Origin: Salisapilia sapeloensis
Lineage: Eukaryota; Oomycota; Peronosporomycetes; Peronosporales; Salisapiliaceae
Direction: 5' to 3'
Assembly: GCA_023334545.1 (NCBI GenBank)
Contig: JAADVB010000162.1
Coordinates: forward strand, 1-43,802
DNA: 43,802 nucleotides
Below the pieces are notes generated by a model that worked only from the letters and a program-made list of their open reading frames with translations, was not told where the DNA came from and ran no database searches. Below are positions 1 to 9,899 of the stretch, piece after piece. A program made the translations under genes and the position numbers. Every line of letters begins with the position of its first letter. Position 1 is the first letter of the stretch.

Positions 1-2
1 CG

Positions 3-353
3 GAAGAATCGGGTGTTTGGTCAGGCAAGGAATCATGCTCTGGTGAAATCTATGAGTTTGGCGCGGATCAAGTAAGTCCTTCAACTGAAGGTTCGCTGAG
101 CGCCTTTGCACAGTTCACATCGTCTAGCGCAGTTGCTAAAGTTGTTGAGTCAGAAAGGAAACCGTCGGATGAGAAATCTTTTGTGCGAGGCAGTACGAAG
201 GATAGAGAGGAATTGGACACGATGGTTGAAAAAGTGTGGAGGAATAGTGTTTCTGAACTTGACTTAAGAGACCAAGAGCGTGATCGGCAGCTAGCATGGC
301 TGAAGATGACTGAGCTGAGACTGCAGCAAGATAGCGAAACCACTGTGGGATGA
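3..353 (+). CDS. C-terminal fragment of an unrecognised protein (5' end outside window)
   Basis: A frame stays open from base 3 to a TGA at 351-353, giving at least 116 residues. The fragment is rich in Ser, Glu and Lys. Its last third (about residues 65-110) is strongly charged and heptad-like (runs such as EELDTMVEKVW and RDQERDRQLAWLK), so a short coiled coil is likely. No catalytic motif is visible and I do not recognise the family. A GTAAGT at 71-76 looks like a splice donor, but the nearest usable acceptor (ending at 112) would make a 42-nt intron, shorter than any other here, and the frame is open without splicing. The start lies upstream of the window. Confidence 0.55.
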   Translation, partial: EESGVWSGKESCSGEIYEFGADQVSPSTEGSLSAFAQFTSSSAVAKVVESERKPSDEKSFVRGSTKDREELDTMVEKVWRNSVSELDLRDQERDRQLAWLKMTELRLQQDSETTVG

Positions 354-1792
354 GGCGTAGAGGAGGAATGTGCGGCTATTAGCGTTCACGTTAGGGATAG
401 ATAATGATGTTACTAAATAGACCGTGGTTTAATTGAAAAGAAGAGGACAAATAGGGAGTTTCAGAATTTATAATTTCCTGGAGAAGTTTAGTCGGTAGAT
501 GACAGTATCGATTGCAAGGGTCTTTGGTTCTGGGGTTCCTTTATATGTTACTCAGAATTCACACCTATCGGTTGTACTGATCAATTGCCCCTATCAAGCA
601 TCATACTAGCATTCCTGTTCAGATTAGAGCCAAGCAAGTACAGTAAGTTCTTGTGAGGGACGGTAGCTGGGGACTCCCATGCTTACTTACCGAGTAGATA
701 CTAGACAATGACAGCGAAATCGATTCTGTGCATATAATTTTACCAGATAGTGAGCTCATTTTATATGCCCGCATTGTCTCCTCGTGCTATTTTAATCGTC
801 CATACATGTGCATTGCTTAAAATCGAGGCACTGATGTGTCTCTAGGCTTCGTGACGATGTATTATGCCAGTAAAATCGCATGGCAAAGTCCAGCTTTCCA
901 TATACTGCACTACTGTGTGTTTGAAGTGTCTGTCAACCTGCGCGACCTTTCAAAAAGCTTACCTCCTAAAATCAATTTATTTCTTAATTTTAGTGTATCA
1001 ACTTTGACAAGTAAATAAAAAATTACTTTGGATAGCAAATCACTCGAAAGACGCAGCTTCAGAAGCGCATTGCTTGGAGTGATTCTTGCCAAAAGATGGC
1101 TCGAGAAAAACAGCAAAAGAATCGAATATCTGAAACCCCATATTATCCGTCGTCAAGTCAAGTAGAGATTTGCTTATATCACAGGACAGAAGCAGTAGTC
1201 GATATGTGAAACTCATTCTGCTTTATATTAAATTCTGTAGACCGTTGATACTGTCATTGCGCTCTATTTTGAAGCCCTATAAAGTCGTGTATAAGTCTTG
1301 CAATCTGTACCTTTGATTTCGCCATGAAGCTATTTCCGCCCCTTTGTTGAGTCGAGGGCCTTATACTAGGTAGTGCGTTTTCAACATCAGTACAATAAAA
1401 GATGATGCAGGTCGAGTTGTAGCGGTAGCACCAGGTTGCTGCAATCAGATTGCAGCATTTACATGTAGACAACCACGATAGATAGTTAATTCAAATGCAG
1501 GTGTATGAATAGTCACGATAGCATTGTACCACGTATATTCTCATCAAAGTAGATTTGATTTTAATATTTTTAGTTTGGAAACGGTCTATTACATAGCTAC
1601 CTTACCTAGGTGTCTAGATCTAGTGAATGTTAATAGCTGGTTTGATCGTAAATCATACAGTATTCGGCTTGGACTTGATTGTTTTGCTATACCCGCGTAC
1701 GATACAGTATTAAACCCGTATACTTTGTACAGAGGTAATCTTACCATTTTCTATTTGCACAAATCCACAGCGAACTTACAGAAGCTGAAAGG
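354..1792. other. AT-rich intergenic region, no gene seen
   Basis: About 1.4 kb with frequent stops in all frames. The few short open frames (for example 836-1018) have no signal peptide, domain or splice context. I see no tRNA-like folding or repeat array. The part just before 1793 should hold the promoter of the protease gene, but I could not pick out a convincing core element. Confidence 0.5.
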
Positions 1793-2869
1793 ATGCAATC
1801 ACTTCCAGCTCGATCGATAGCTATCTTGGTGGTGCTGCTTATAGTAATTTCTACAACTAAAACGACTATTGCAAGCTCTCACGGGAACGATAGTCACCCT
1901 ACAAGATATGACTTTCAGCGCGAATTTAACGAAGCTACCAATGCTACATCTATGAGCATGAACCTTAGTGAAGAGAACCGAGTGTACCATGGCTTGAGAG
2001 TAACGGATATAAATCGTGTTCCATTTATTGTCTCGCTTCAAATTATGTTGGGAAGAAATGAGAGGCATACATGGGAATGGAAACTGTGTGGCGCTGAATT
2101 GGTTGCACCAAAATATCTCATGACTGCAGCACACTGCATGTTTGATGAAGATAAAACGAATAATGTCTATCGGCGTGTCAACTTTGTACTCGCGCGTGTT
2201 CATTCCTTGAAACGCGGTCAACCAAGGTCATCAGGTCAAGTCATTCAAGTTGCCAAAATGTACATCCCACGCAAGTATAATCCTAAAAAAAGGCAAGTGT
2301 TGGATGTAGCAGTACTTGAACTCAGTGAAAACGTGAGCGAGGAGCATCGCCATTTTGCTACTTTAGCTCATCCGGATGAAGATACAGACGACATGACCGG
2401 TGAGATAGCACAGGTTTATGGATGGGGAATGACGTCTGAAGCTCAAAAAATATCGTCCAATTTGTTGACAGGAACTGTTACAATTATGAGCCATGAAGAT
2501 TGTAAATTGAAGAGGAAGGATCCTACGAGGAGTGAAGCAATGGAAAGTGGTGCGCAATTCTGGCTATCAAGGCGCCATATGTGCTACAGCGGCACGTACG
2601 AGAAAAGTTGTAAAGGAGATTCAGGCGGCCCTGTCATCTTTAAAAACAAAGTCGTTGGAATAATCAGTAGAGGAAGCTATCTCTGTAATCCGATTACAAT
2701 TGATACGGCTGTACGCGTGACTTCGGTTTGGGACTTTGTCAACAAGTACGCTCGTTTGGGTCTTGAAAGAGACATGGACAACAATCGATGGAATGAAAAT
2801 GATGAGACTGCACCGAATAGTGTAGGCGATGCATACATGAAAGAATTACATGTATATGGGCGATCGTAA
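1793..2869 (+). CDS. secreted S1 (chymotrypsin-fold) serine protease with intact catalytic triad
   Basis: 358 aa, single exon, ATG start. Residues 1-27 form a signal peptide with a hydrophobic core (AILVVLLIVIS). The S1 domain runs from about 64 to 322: an activation-like site R63|VYHG replaces the usual R|IVGG, TAAHC gives His114, LDVAVLEL gives Asp171 and GDSGGP gives Ser277. So the triad is complete. The pocket is not trypsin-like: the residue matching chymotrypsin Asp189 is Lys271 and the SWG motif reads SRG. N-glycosylation sequons lie in the propeptide (NDS, NAT, NLS). A roughly 35-residue tail rich in Asp/Asn/Glu follows the domain. Secretion is inferred. It may be an apoplastic protease or, like Phytophthora glucanase inhibitor proteins, a binding protein. 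It is convergent with the P450 and lies 3.9 kb from an inactive S1 homologue. Confidence 0.88.
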   Translation: MQSLPARSIAILVVLLIVISTTKTTIASSHGNDSHPTRYDFQREFNEATNATSMSMNLSEENRVYHGLRVTDINRVPFIVSLQIMLGRNERHTWEWKLCGAELVAPKYLMTAAHCMFDEDKTNNVYRRVNFVLARVHSLKRGQPRSSGQVIQVAKMYIPRKYNPKKRQVLDVAVLELSENVSEEHRHFATLAHPDEDTDDMTGEIAQVYGWGMTSEAQKISSNLLTGTVTIMSHEDCKLKRKDPTRSEAMESGAQFWLSRRHMCYSGTYEKSCKGDSGGPVIFKNKVVGIISRGSYLCNPITIDTAVRVTSVWDFVNKYARLGLERDMDNNRWNENDETAPNSVGDAYMKELHVYGRS

Positions 2870-3916
2870 ATGAAAGTGAAATCACGCCGGTTTAATCCTT
2901 TCAAGCTGTGTATGATATTTGACTTCCATTTGCTTAGTTCGCTTCAGTTGCAGTAATCTTTTGCTCCTACTTTTTAAAAATCAATATAATTCATTCTTAA
3001 AGAAGTAAGCTTTGTTCGATTTGATGCTAGTTGTATCTTTGCTTACGATCCCAGGAATTGGCGAGTACGAGCTAATCAGCACCACATACAATGAGTCGGT
3101 GAGGTAAAAGTGATTTGGCTACTTTCCCTGGGAGATAGTAAAAAAGCACAGGGGTTGAGTAATTATAAGATGATAGCTCTAGAAGAGGGTACCGTATACG
3201 ACTCCCACAGTCGATGATTCGAAGCTGGTGTTTTAAAGTCACATGGTATCCCATTTGCTGAAGCTATTTCGATTAGGATCGCAATTTCTCGTACTCGAAT
3301 TTGTAGAGTGGCATAATGCGCAAAGTCAAGCGCGCATGCCATAGCCACCAGCTTGTCTATTTAGGATTTGAGCACAGCATTTGCATTTATAGTTATAAGA
3401 TGACATCAATAAGGATGCGAAGAGTCGTCTCCACGCCTCAATTTAGACAAGCTGCTGACTCACTCTTCGACGATTCGACCGCGCCTACATATAGAGTAGA
3501 GATAAAATCGGTGTTTTAATAAACTATTTCAAAGCCTCTTTGCAATGAATCGGATCCATGTGAGTGCTTCAGAAGGCACGCTTGTACGTAGGTTTTTGGC
3601 GGTGGAATATTCTCGGATCAGTGCTTCCGGAATCGGTTAACAGAATCCGTGGAAAAAGGAACATAAAGCCTGCGTTTACCTCTCAAGTAGTGCACAGTAA
3701 ACGCCATCATGATGGTATAGTTTGCCTATGAACACTACGTAGAAGGGTAAAGAAATGTCCCAGTGGACATTCGGTACTATTTTCACAAGTCATTAAACTG
3801 CTTCTAGTATGAAGCATTGTCAAAATACAACTTTCATGAAAGAATGATCTTTTCAACGGCAAGGACACTTTTCATTTTACGCTACTTTACCATGTTCTGG
3901 TTCTTCACATTTGGTC
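2870..3916. other. intergenic region between convergent genes, no gene seen
   Basis: About 1 kb separating the 3' ends of the protease and the P450. It must carry both 3' UTRs. A 67-codon frame at 3316-3519 starts with ATG but has no recognisable feature and weak coding character, so I do not call it. No repeat or RNA gene is evident. Confidence 0.45.
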
Positions 3917-5533
3917 TCAATACGTAGTCCGTTGGAGATCGCTTTGGCTTAAGACCTTGACAGTGCCATTCAGTGGTCCCTTTACGGGTGATGCGATGCT
4001 GATCTCGTACGTTTCTTCCCATGGCTTCTCTACAGTAATATCAAACTGACCCATGATCGTCGCAAGTGCCATCTTCATCTCCATCATGGCAAACTTCTTT
4101 CCGAGGCACTCTCTTGGACCGCAAAGGAAGACTGGGAATTGATACGACGAAACATTTTTAATCCTTCCTGTCTTCTCGTCGATCCAACGTTCCGGCCGGA
4201 ACTCTCGTGCGTCTTCCCCCCACACAGCCTCTGTGCGACCGCTAGAATACATATTGATCAGCAAGACCCCTCCTTTCGGGACGAAAGTGCCATCAACAAG
4301 CGTTGTATCTTGGTTTGCCTCTCGAGCCGTCAACGCTACAGATGGCGTCAGTCGAAGACTTTCACGCAAAGTGGCTTCGAGATATGTCAAATTCGACACT
4401 TCGTCCATCGTCGGAACGTACGGATCGGAGACGGACGCTTCCATCACTTTAGGCACTTTTTCCTTAATCTCCTCGCGGACTTTGCGGGCGATCTCAGGAT
4501 ATCGATTCATGTTAATTGTATACCAGCTGATGGCCACACTCGACGTGTCCTTGCCAGCCAATACGAAATTGACCACCATATCACGAACAGCCGCCATGTC
4601 TTGCTGGAACTCATCGCCACCGGGAATGCCACTAAGCTTATTGTCCATAACAGCCGATAGCAGGTCCGTAGAGTCCTCAGCCGAAGTCAGCCGCTGCTGC
4701 TGTTGCTCTGCATTTTTTTGCATGATGGTGTATACAACTTGGTTGACGACTTGGACGCTGTCATGTAGCTCCTTTTCGGAGCCAATGTTCAATAGCCGTT
4801 TCACCTTCCACAACGTGTGCGACTGAAGAATTCGAGCACTTGACACTCCGAGGCATGTGTCAATGGCTGCGGTTACGGGACTGACCTTGTTCTCGTAGCT
4901 GTACTTCATAGCTCCAAGGTCGACGCCGAGTCCAAGTTTGACAAATACGTCCGTCGTATACTCTCCGAACAACTCCTTTAAACTTAGCTCTTCTCCAGAC
5001 TTGGCGAAATGGGAGAGCACGTCCACCATCTCCTTCGTCTTGTCCCGGACCGTCGTCGCTATCACCGTCTTCATCATTTGCATGGAAAATAAGTGGCTTG
5101 TAGCTTTTCGCTGGAAGTACCACTGATCACCATCAACACCAAGAATGCCTTTGCCGAAGATGTCGTTGATAACTTCCCCGGTGGACCCACCACGGCCAAA
5201 GTTTTCGAATTGCGTCTTCAAAATGTCCTGAAACAAATCAGGCGTCGAAATGTTGATCATTACGGGCCGACCCATCACATAGAATGCCCACGGACGGCCT
5301 TCGTTCCTGTCAGTCTCATCTGCTAACCAGTCCCAGTACCGGTGCACATTGTCCAACACATCGAAAGAGCTGCCTATGACAGGCTTGGAGTCCTTGTGAG
5401 TGGGGGCGTTTGTCTTTCGACTCTCTAGTTTGACTTTGAGTAGCCACAGCATCAGTGTCGTTGCCCCAACGGCAGTGGCAATCTGAGTGTCCGACAAACT
5501 GACTTTGTTGTCCATGAATGCAAACTGAAGCAT
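3917..5533 (-). CDS. cytochrome P450 (CYP86/fatty-acid hydroxylase-like clan), membrane anchored
   Basis: 538 aa from the ATG at 5533 (an alternative ATG at 5515 gives 532 aa). The open frame continues upstream to 5707 but without an ATG. The N-terminus carries one hydrophobic anchor (AVGATTLMLWLLKV) followed by basic residues, as in ER P450s. The I-helix motif is AGKDTS, the K-helix ExxR is ESLR, the PERW motif is FRPERW, and the haem-binding loop FLCGPRECLG supplies the axial Cys476. All hallmark residues are present, so it should be an active monooxygenase. The general layout resembles CYP86-type omega-hydroxylases and the oomycete CYP5014-like group; the subfamily and substrate are inference. 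Single exon. It is divergent from the protease homologue at 6739 and convergent with the protease at 1793. Confidence 0.92.
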   Translation of the reverse strand: MLQFAFMDNKVSLSDTQIATAVGATTLMLWLLKVKLESRKTNAPTHKDSKPVIGSSFDVLDNVHRYWDWLADETDRNEGRPWAFYVMGRPVMINISTPDLFQDILKTQFENFGRGGSTGEVINDIFGKGILGVDGDQWYFQRKATSHLFSMQMMKTVIATTVRDKTKEMVDVLSHFAKSGEELSLKELFGEYTTDVFVKLGLGVDLGAMKYSYENKVSPVTAAIDTCLGVSSARILQSHTLWKVKRLLNIGSEKELHDSVQVVNQVVYTIMQKNAEQQQQRLTSAEDSTDLLSAVMDNKLSGIPGGDEFQQDMAAVRDMVVNFVLAGKDTSSVAISWYTINMNRYPEIARKVREEIKEKVPKVMEASVSDPYVPTMDEVSNLTYLEATLRESLRLTPSVALTAREANQDTTLVDGTFVPKGGVLLINMYSSGRTEAVWGEDAREFRPERWIDEKTGRIKNVSSYQFPVFLCGPRECLGKKFAMMEMKMALATIMGQFDITVEKPWEETYEISIASPVKGPLNGTVKVLSQSDLQRTTY

Positions 5534-6738
5534 ACTTTCTATTTTCTGGTGGTGTCGGTGTGACTTTTGAATGCGGTAGTCTAGTGGAATCAGAGGCTTT
5601 TTAAATGTTAAAAAATAGAAAAGCTGTGACGATGCACAAAGTAGCTCTGCTTGATGTGCCTGGTCTTGAGCAAAAGGGAGAGTGTGCGATTGACGGTCGC
5701 CGATCACCGCATTGTGTTGTCGTTTGATAGGATTTGAAGTGCTTGAACGCTAAGTTACGATGCTACATTACTTGTATGGTTATCAGTGAAACCTGTTAAA
5801 CTTCATATAGTTGGTCGATTACAATTTGATCGCGTATATCAGACCAATCAAACGTAAAAGGTTCTGGATGAAGTTGGAGTCAAAGATGAGAATAAATCAA
5901 CACATCATTCAATAAGACATTAGCCCGTGATCGTTGAGCATATAATCAGGGATTATGCGGGGAATAATAGGCACTAATTAAACAAACACAAGAAAACCTA
6001 GATCGGTGTTATGCCTCGATAATCGCCCTTAGTCGACCAAAAAGGAAGATTATGTTGAAGGGTATATCGATTTAAGCATAATTTGTCCCGAAAAGACTCG
6101 CGTACTTGTTGCAAATTTCCCATGGATCACGCTACAGCGAGCATGACAACGGGAATCTCAATTTTAAGGTAGGATAGAGTACGAGAGGCGAGATGTGTTA
6201 AAAGCACAAAGCGGCATCTCTATTGTGGGTACCAAACACTTCTTTTTGCGCTCCTAATTTGGTGGGAAAGAAATGTTGAAGTGCTACGCTAGGTTTCCAA
6301 TGACAAGCGGCAAAGCAAAATCGGTGATTCTCAACGAACGCGGAATTGCCCGATTCGATTCCTCATGAATAGAGATACAAAATCTGAACCCCACATTTTG
6401 CTGACTCGGTATTATGCGCGAACACGGCCTCGATTTAAACACCTTTCGATGCGCCAGTTAAATTGCTCGAGACAAACAGAATGTCGTATCTTCGATAGTG
6501 GTAACAATACAAAGTGCATTCTACATAATGTACTGCTGTGTAGGTTGATAGAATACATCAAACATTAATTATTCAGCTTCGCAATCCAGGGGATGAACGA
6601 CATATGCAGTCGAAATCAACTCTGCTTTCAGATTTACTTGATTTAAACTTTATTGAGCGCTTTCACTGACTTCATTCGTAAATTTATCTCGTGCTGCGAA
6701 TACAAAGTCATCTATATACATCTCTAGCGGCAATTGTC
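5534..6738. other. AT-rich divergent promoter region between P450 and protease homologue
   Basis: About 1.2 kb between two divergent starts. Stops are dense in every frame. A 67-codon frame at 6365-6568 shows no protein features. The right end contains a candidate initiator at 6671, listed separately. Nothing else is supported. Confidence 0.45.
6671..6688 (+). promoter_or_regulatory. candidate oomycete initiator (Inr) for the S1 homologue
   Basis: TTCATTCG followed directly by TAAATTTATC resembles the oomycete Inr (TCATTY core) plus an AT-rich flanking element, 51 nt upstream of the ATG at 6739. The match to the Inr half is good; the downstream half is only partial. It fits the usual distance of oomycete transcription starts from ATG, but it is a weak call. 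Confidence 0.4.
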
Positions 6739-7860
6739 ATGCCATCCAGCAGAAATATATGCATCGCGCTTTGCGCGCTTACTATTCTCACCAAAAGTTA
6801 CGCCGAGAAAATCAATTTCAACGCAGACTTGCATGCTACAGTCGGTAGTGCGCAGCCATCGAGCATGGGCGAAGATGCAGTTTCATTAAGAAAGAGTGAA
6901 AACCGCGTTGGTCCGAATAGCTTGGCAGGCGAAATAAACCAAGATGTCGAGATAGACAAAGCTGAATTCGTCGTTAGTCTACGCAGTCCGGACAACAAGA
7001 CCTATCACGGATGCATAGGAACAGTGATCGCTCCCCGATTCGTGGTGACCGCCGCGCACTGTGTTAACGACACTAAAATCGCGACGGACGAATTGCCGCT
7101 GTATGTTTCGCACAAATCGCGTTATGCTGACGGAGAGCCTGACGGAGACATCATCGAGGTTGATAATAAGAAGCTAATACCGTTGTATGAAGAGAACTCG
7201 AAAGATAGCGAGTTCGACATTGCTATATTAGAACTAAAAACTGCCATCAGTAGAGGGTTCATCGGTCTTCCGGATTCGACAAATATGACTTTCGATTCGC
7301 CGGGGAAACTTGCAACTGCTTACGGATGGGGAAACGGAGACAAGATCACAAAAGAGTCAAAGCTGCAGAGCATTCACTACCCTGTGGTCAATAAAGAGAA
7401 TTGTAAAACGGACTCGCGCGTCGTTACAGACCACATGATCTGCGCCCACGATGGTAACCATGCCACTTGCAGCGGGGATGAAGGTGCACCACTCATCTCG
7501 AGCGGAGTACTCATTGGTGTCGTGAGCTTAACAGGCAACTGTGAGTCGTCGACGGATGTGTTTACACGTGTTTCAGGGGTAGTGAACGAGTTCCTGAGGA
7601 AGTATGCTATCGACAAGACCAGTCGGTTGCAGGATGAGCCGACAGAAGTTCTGCCGCCTCATCTGATGATGTCCGCTAGTGGAGCGGAGGCAATAGCAGT
7701 TATGCTTGGAAGCTCGAGCTCATCGAAAGCCACCGATTCGAAGAATGGCGCTGGAAACGAGGAAGAAGATGAGAAAGAAGATAAGGAAGACGACAAAGGA
7801 GACGACAAGAAAGAAGGTGAAAAGGAGGATGGCAAAGATGATGACAAAGATGAGAAATAG
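6739..7860 (+). CDS. secreted S1 protease homologue with Ser-to-Glu active site (glucanase-inhibitor-like) and charged tail
   Basis: 373 aa from the ATG at 6739; the frame is open back to 6691 but only with GTG. Residues 1-22 form a signal peptide. The chymotrypsin-fold domain keeps TAAHC (His107) and FDIAILEL (Asp160), but the catalytic motif reads GDEGAP, so the nucleophile is Glu248. It is therefore predicted to be proteolytically inactive. Loss of triad residues in secreted S1 proteins is the hallmark of Phytophthora glucanase inhibitor proteins, which bind host endo-beta-1,3-glucanases; whether this one does is inference. After the domain comes a Ser-rich linker and a final stretch of about 33 residues made almost only of Glu, Asp, Lys and Gly (7759-7857). 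Such a tail is not a usual part of GIPs. Convergent with Bud32. Confidence 0.88.
   Translation: MPSSRNICIALCALTILTKSYAEKINFNADLHATVGSAQPSSMGEDAVSLRKSENRVGPNSLAGEINQDVEIDKAEFVVSLRSPDNKTYHGCIGTVIAPRFVVTAAHCVNDTKIATDELPLYVSHKSRYADGEPDGDIIEVDNKKLIPLYEENSKDSEFDIAILELKTAISRGFIGLPDSTNMTFDSPGKLATAYGWGNGDKITKESKLQSIHYPVVNKENCKTDSRVVTDHMICAHDGNHATCSGDEGAPLISSGVLIGVVSLTGNCESSTDVFTRVSGVVNEFLRKYAIDKTSRLQDEPTEVLPPHLMMSASGAEAIAVMLGSSSSSKATDSKNGAGNEEEDEKEDKEDDKGDDKKEGEKEDGKDDDKDEK
7759..7857 (+). repeat. purine-rich low-complexity tract coding for Asp/Glu/Lys tail
   Basis: A GA-rich run of GAx, AAx and GGx codons encodes the acidic-basic C-terminus of the S1 homologue. It is nearly free of pyrimidines at codon positions 1 and 2. 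Such tracts grow and shrink by replication slippage, so length differences between isolates would be expected. The complementary strand is open too, but only as a reflection of this bias. Confidence 0.6.
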
Positions 7861-8042
7861 GATGACAAGAAAGATAAATAAGGTGATCAGACCTTGAATA
7901 CAGAAGTTCAAGCGAGTGCTTAACGCTTTTCTTTGCAATTTGGCTGGATCCAGTTGTTGTGCATTTTCATATCGAAATAGCATGTCACTACTTCGTCGGT
8001 CCATTGCATCACCGGTATGTATCGCCATTTGGCCGCATGCAC

Positions 8043-8766
8043 TTAGCCAACCATGGTACGCTTCCGACCTCTCAGTCTGACTTGTGCCAGCTTTTGGAAG
8101 ATCGAGTCTGCTTTCCTTGACTTGGCCTTGTAGGCTCGAAGCACTTCTTCCACCTAGTAGTGCATACAAGCGTCAGTTCTATAGACCACTGAAGAAATAA
8201 TCTTATCTTACGAGCAACTCGGAGTTAACATGGGTGCTGCTGAATGCTCGCTCCATCACATACAGATCGACGGCCTTGTCTTCAGGCAGAGGCTGCGAAT
8301 TGGCCAGACCAAAGTCAATCATGACCACATCTGTCGGAGCACTCGAGCGCAGCATCATGTTGGACGTCGTCAAATCGCCATGCACAATATCTGCGTCGTG
8401 CATCCTAGCGATAGCTACGCCCACCTGGTACGCCAGCTGAAGCGCTTCGTCTCCATACGCTGGGTTCTCCTTGTACTTTTGCCGAAGATAATCTTTCACA
8501 CTCCCACCTTGCACCTTTTCACTGTAGATCCGACCACGGTTCTCATCCAGCAGATAGATGCATGGTGTGAGCACGCCTGCGCGACGACATTTGAGGATGC
8601 ATCGAGCTTCCTGAACCAAACGACGGTGAGAAAGCTTTTTATCGAGCACAGGCAGTCTGTAGCTCTTCTTCACGCGCTCTTTGACAATGCAAGGCTGGTC
8701 GCAAAACGTTGTCTCATACACCTTCGCCTCGGCGCCTTGGCTAATGAGCTTCCACTCCATTTCCAT
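8043..8766 (-). CDS. BUD32: Bud32/PRPK (TP53RK) kinase of the KEOPS/EKC complex
   Basis: 221 aa from two exons, 8766-8212 and 8153-8043, separated by a 58-nt phase-0 intron (GTAAGA...CTACTAG). The protein is a minimal kinase: a glycine-poor N-lobe (SQGAEAKVYE), Lys29, the signature HGDLTTSN at 129-136 with catalytic Asp131, and DFG at 151-153. The second exon supplies the conserved C-terminal basic tail VRLRGRKRTMVG, which in Bud32 ends the protein and contacts tRNA. Bud32 acts with Kae1/OSGEP, Cgi121 and Pcc1 to install threonylcarbamoyl on A37 of ANN-decoding tRNAs. The length matches the family (about 220-260 aa). The first exon alone would end at a stop two codons into the intron, which makes the splice necessary. 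Convergent with the gene at 6739. Confidence 0.95.
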
Positions 8767-9412
8767 CGTCTGTCTTGTCTTTTTACTAATAAAGTAGTCT
8801 TCCAGGACTTCTAGAGCATCATATGAAGCAATTAGAGATGAAAGTCAAGGGCAATGTTGATCGAGAATACCTAGCAGTACCGTCGAAAGCAGTTCGAAGT
8901 GCCTGATTTGCGCCTTTGATAATTGGTGTCGTACTAGGCTGCCCACCTGTTCCTAACAAGATGAAATTTGCTGAATATACACATAAGTTACAAACATTTA
9001 CGGATCCAGACACATCTGGTAACCTAGAGTTGGCGAGCATCATACATGTTTCGCTCTTCGTACGAATTTGATCGTCGCTGTAAGCTAGGAAATCTACAAG
9101 TTGGCTTCTTGCTGAACGTGCTATTATACGGATTTCAATTCGCGCGTCATATTCTTTTCATTTACTCAGTGTATCATTCATCTACTGAGCATACTAATCG
9201 CTCTTCGTCAAGAAGAATCAATCCATATATCTTCTCACTAGTCGACAATCCTGCATTACGAACGACATAAGCACTATTTATAGAGTTGGTTTGCATACTA
9301 AGATCCTGGTTACTCCAGACAAGAAGACCTCAAAATACTACGGAGCTCATCCTCACGTTCGGGGCATTTATCTTGGGAGGAAGCTGGGTAATGCCTACAC
9401 GATGTTCTCATA
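8767..9412. other. divergent intergenic region, no gene seen
   Basis: About 650 bp between Bud32 and the sushi protein. Two frames of about 74 codons exist on opposite strands (8819-9043 and 9046-9270), but they lack signal peptides, domains or splice context. Promoters for both flanking genes must lie here; only the element at 9413 is recognisable. Confidence 0.45.
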
Positions 9413-9431
9413 GCTCACTTCCCCATTTGAC
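9413..9431 (+). promoter_or_regulatory. oomycete Inr + FPR core promoter of the sushi-domain gene
   Basis: GCTCACTTCCCCATTTGAC matches the published oomycete start-site composite, an initiator of the form GCTCATTY joined to a flanking element CAWTTTNY. It sits 18 nt before the ATG at 9450, the expected short 5' UTR. This is the best core promoter match in the window. Confidence 0.7.
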
Positions 9432-9449
9432 TTCACGCACCAAAGCAAC

Positions 9450-9788
9450 ATGAACAAGCTAGCCTGCATAGTTCTGCTCCTTGTGTGCTTCATCAGCCAC
9501 TTTGCCGTAAACGTGGATGCAAAACTTCGATCCACTACCCCAAATGTCAAGTGTCCAGCACCGCCACCAGTACACCAAGGCTCCGTCAAGTTCAAGTCGA
9601 CCACTGCAGGGTCTACAGCCACTTATAAATGCATGAAGGGAACCAAGATGATGGGTTCGGCTACCCTCTCTTGTACCAAGTTCGGTCAATGGAACCATGC
9701 AGCGCCATCTTGCAGAATTGAGTACCTTCGCAAGAACGACAACAAGTACAAGAGCGGTGACAAAGGCTACAAACTCTATTCCGGCTAG
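9450..9788 (+). CDS. small secreted protein with one sushi (CCP/complement control) domain
   Basis: 112 aa. Residues 1-24 are a clear signal peptide (LACIVLLLVCFISHFAVNVDA). One CCP module covers residues 34-88 with the four canonical cysteines C35, C61, C75 and C88, the G-S-T-A-T-Y-K-C motif before the second Cys, and the conserved Trp81 of the FGQW motif before the last Cys. Disulfides 1-3 and 2-4 are expected from the family. A Lys/Tyr-rich tail of 24 residues follows with no second module. CCP modules bind proteins or glycans outside the cell in animals; the role in an oomycete is unknown. Size, secretion and disulfides make it effector-like, which is inference. Its 3' end faces the pseudophosphatase gene 111 bp away. 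Confidence 0.85.
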   Translation: MNKLACIVLLLVCFISHFAVNVDAKLRSTTPNVKCPAPPPVHQGSVKFKSTTAGSTATYKCMKGTKMMGSATLSCTKFGQWNHAAPSCRIEYLRKNDNKYKSGDKGYKLYSG

Positions 9789-9899
9789 TCTGCCCCAAAT
9801 TTTCATCAACTATTACTTGGATAGCAAAACCACAAAACATGTAGATACGATTTTCACTTGTCCCATTCGAGGTTCTTGCTTATATCAACATGTAAATTG

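Noticed and set aside
71-112. Intron with GTAAGT donor in the left-edge gene
   Set aside because: It would be 42 nt, shorter than all clear introns here, and the frame is open without splicing.
4139-4826. Two long plus-strand open frames (173 and 197 codons) inside the P450 gene
   Set aside because: They are antisense to a protein with all P450 hallmarks; they carry no domain or signal peptide.
9450-9788. Horizontal transfer of the sushi gene from an animal
   Set aside because: No base-composition break is visible, and the promoter is native oomycete type. CCP modules occur in other protists, so transfer is not needed.
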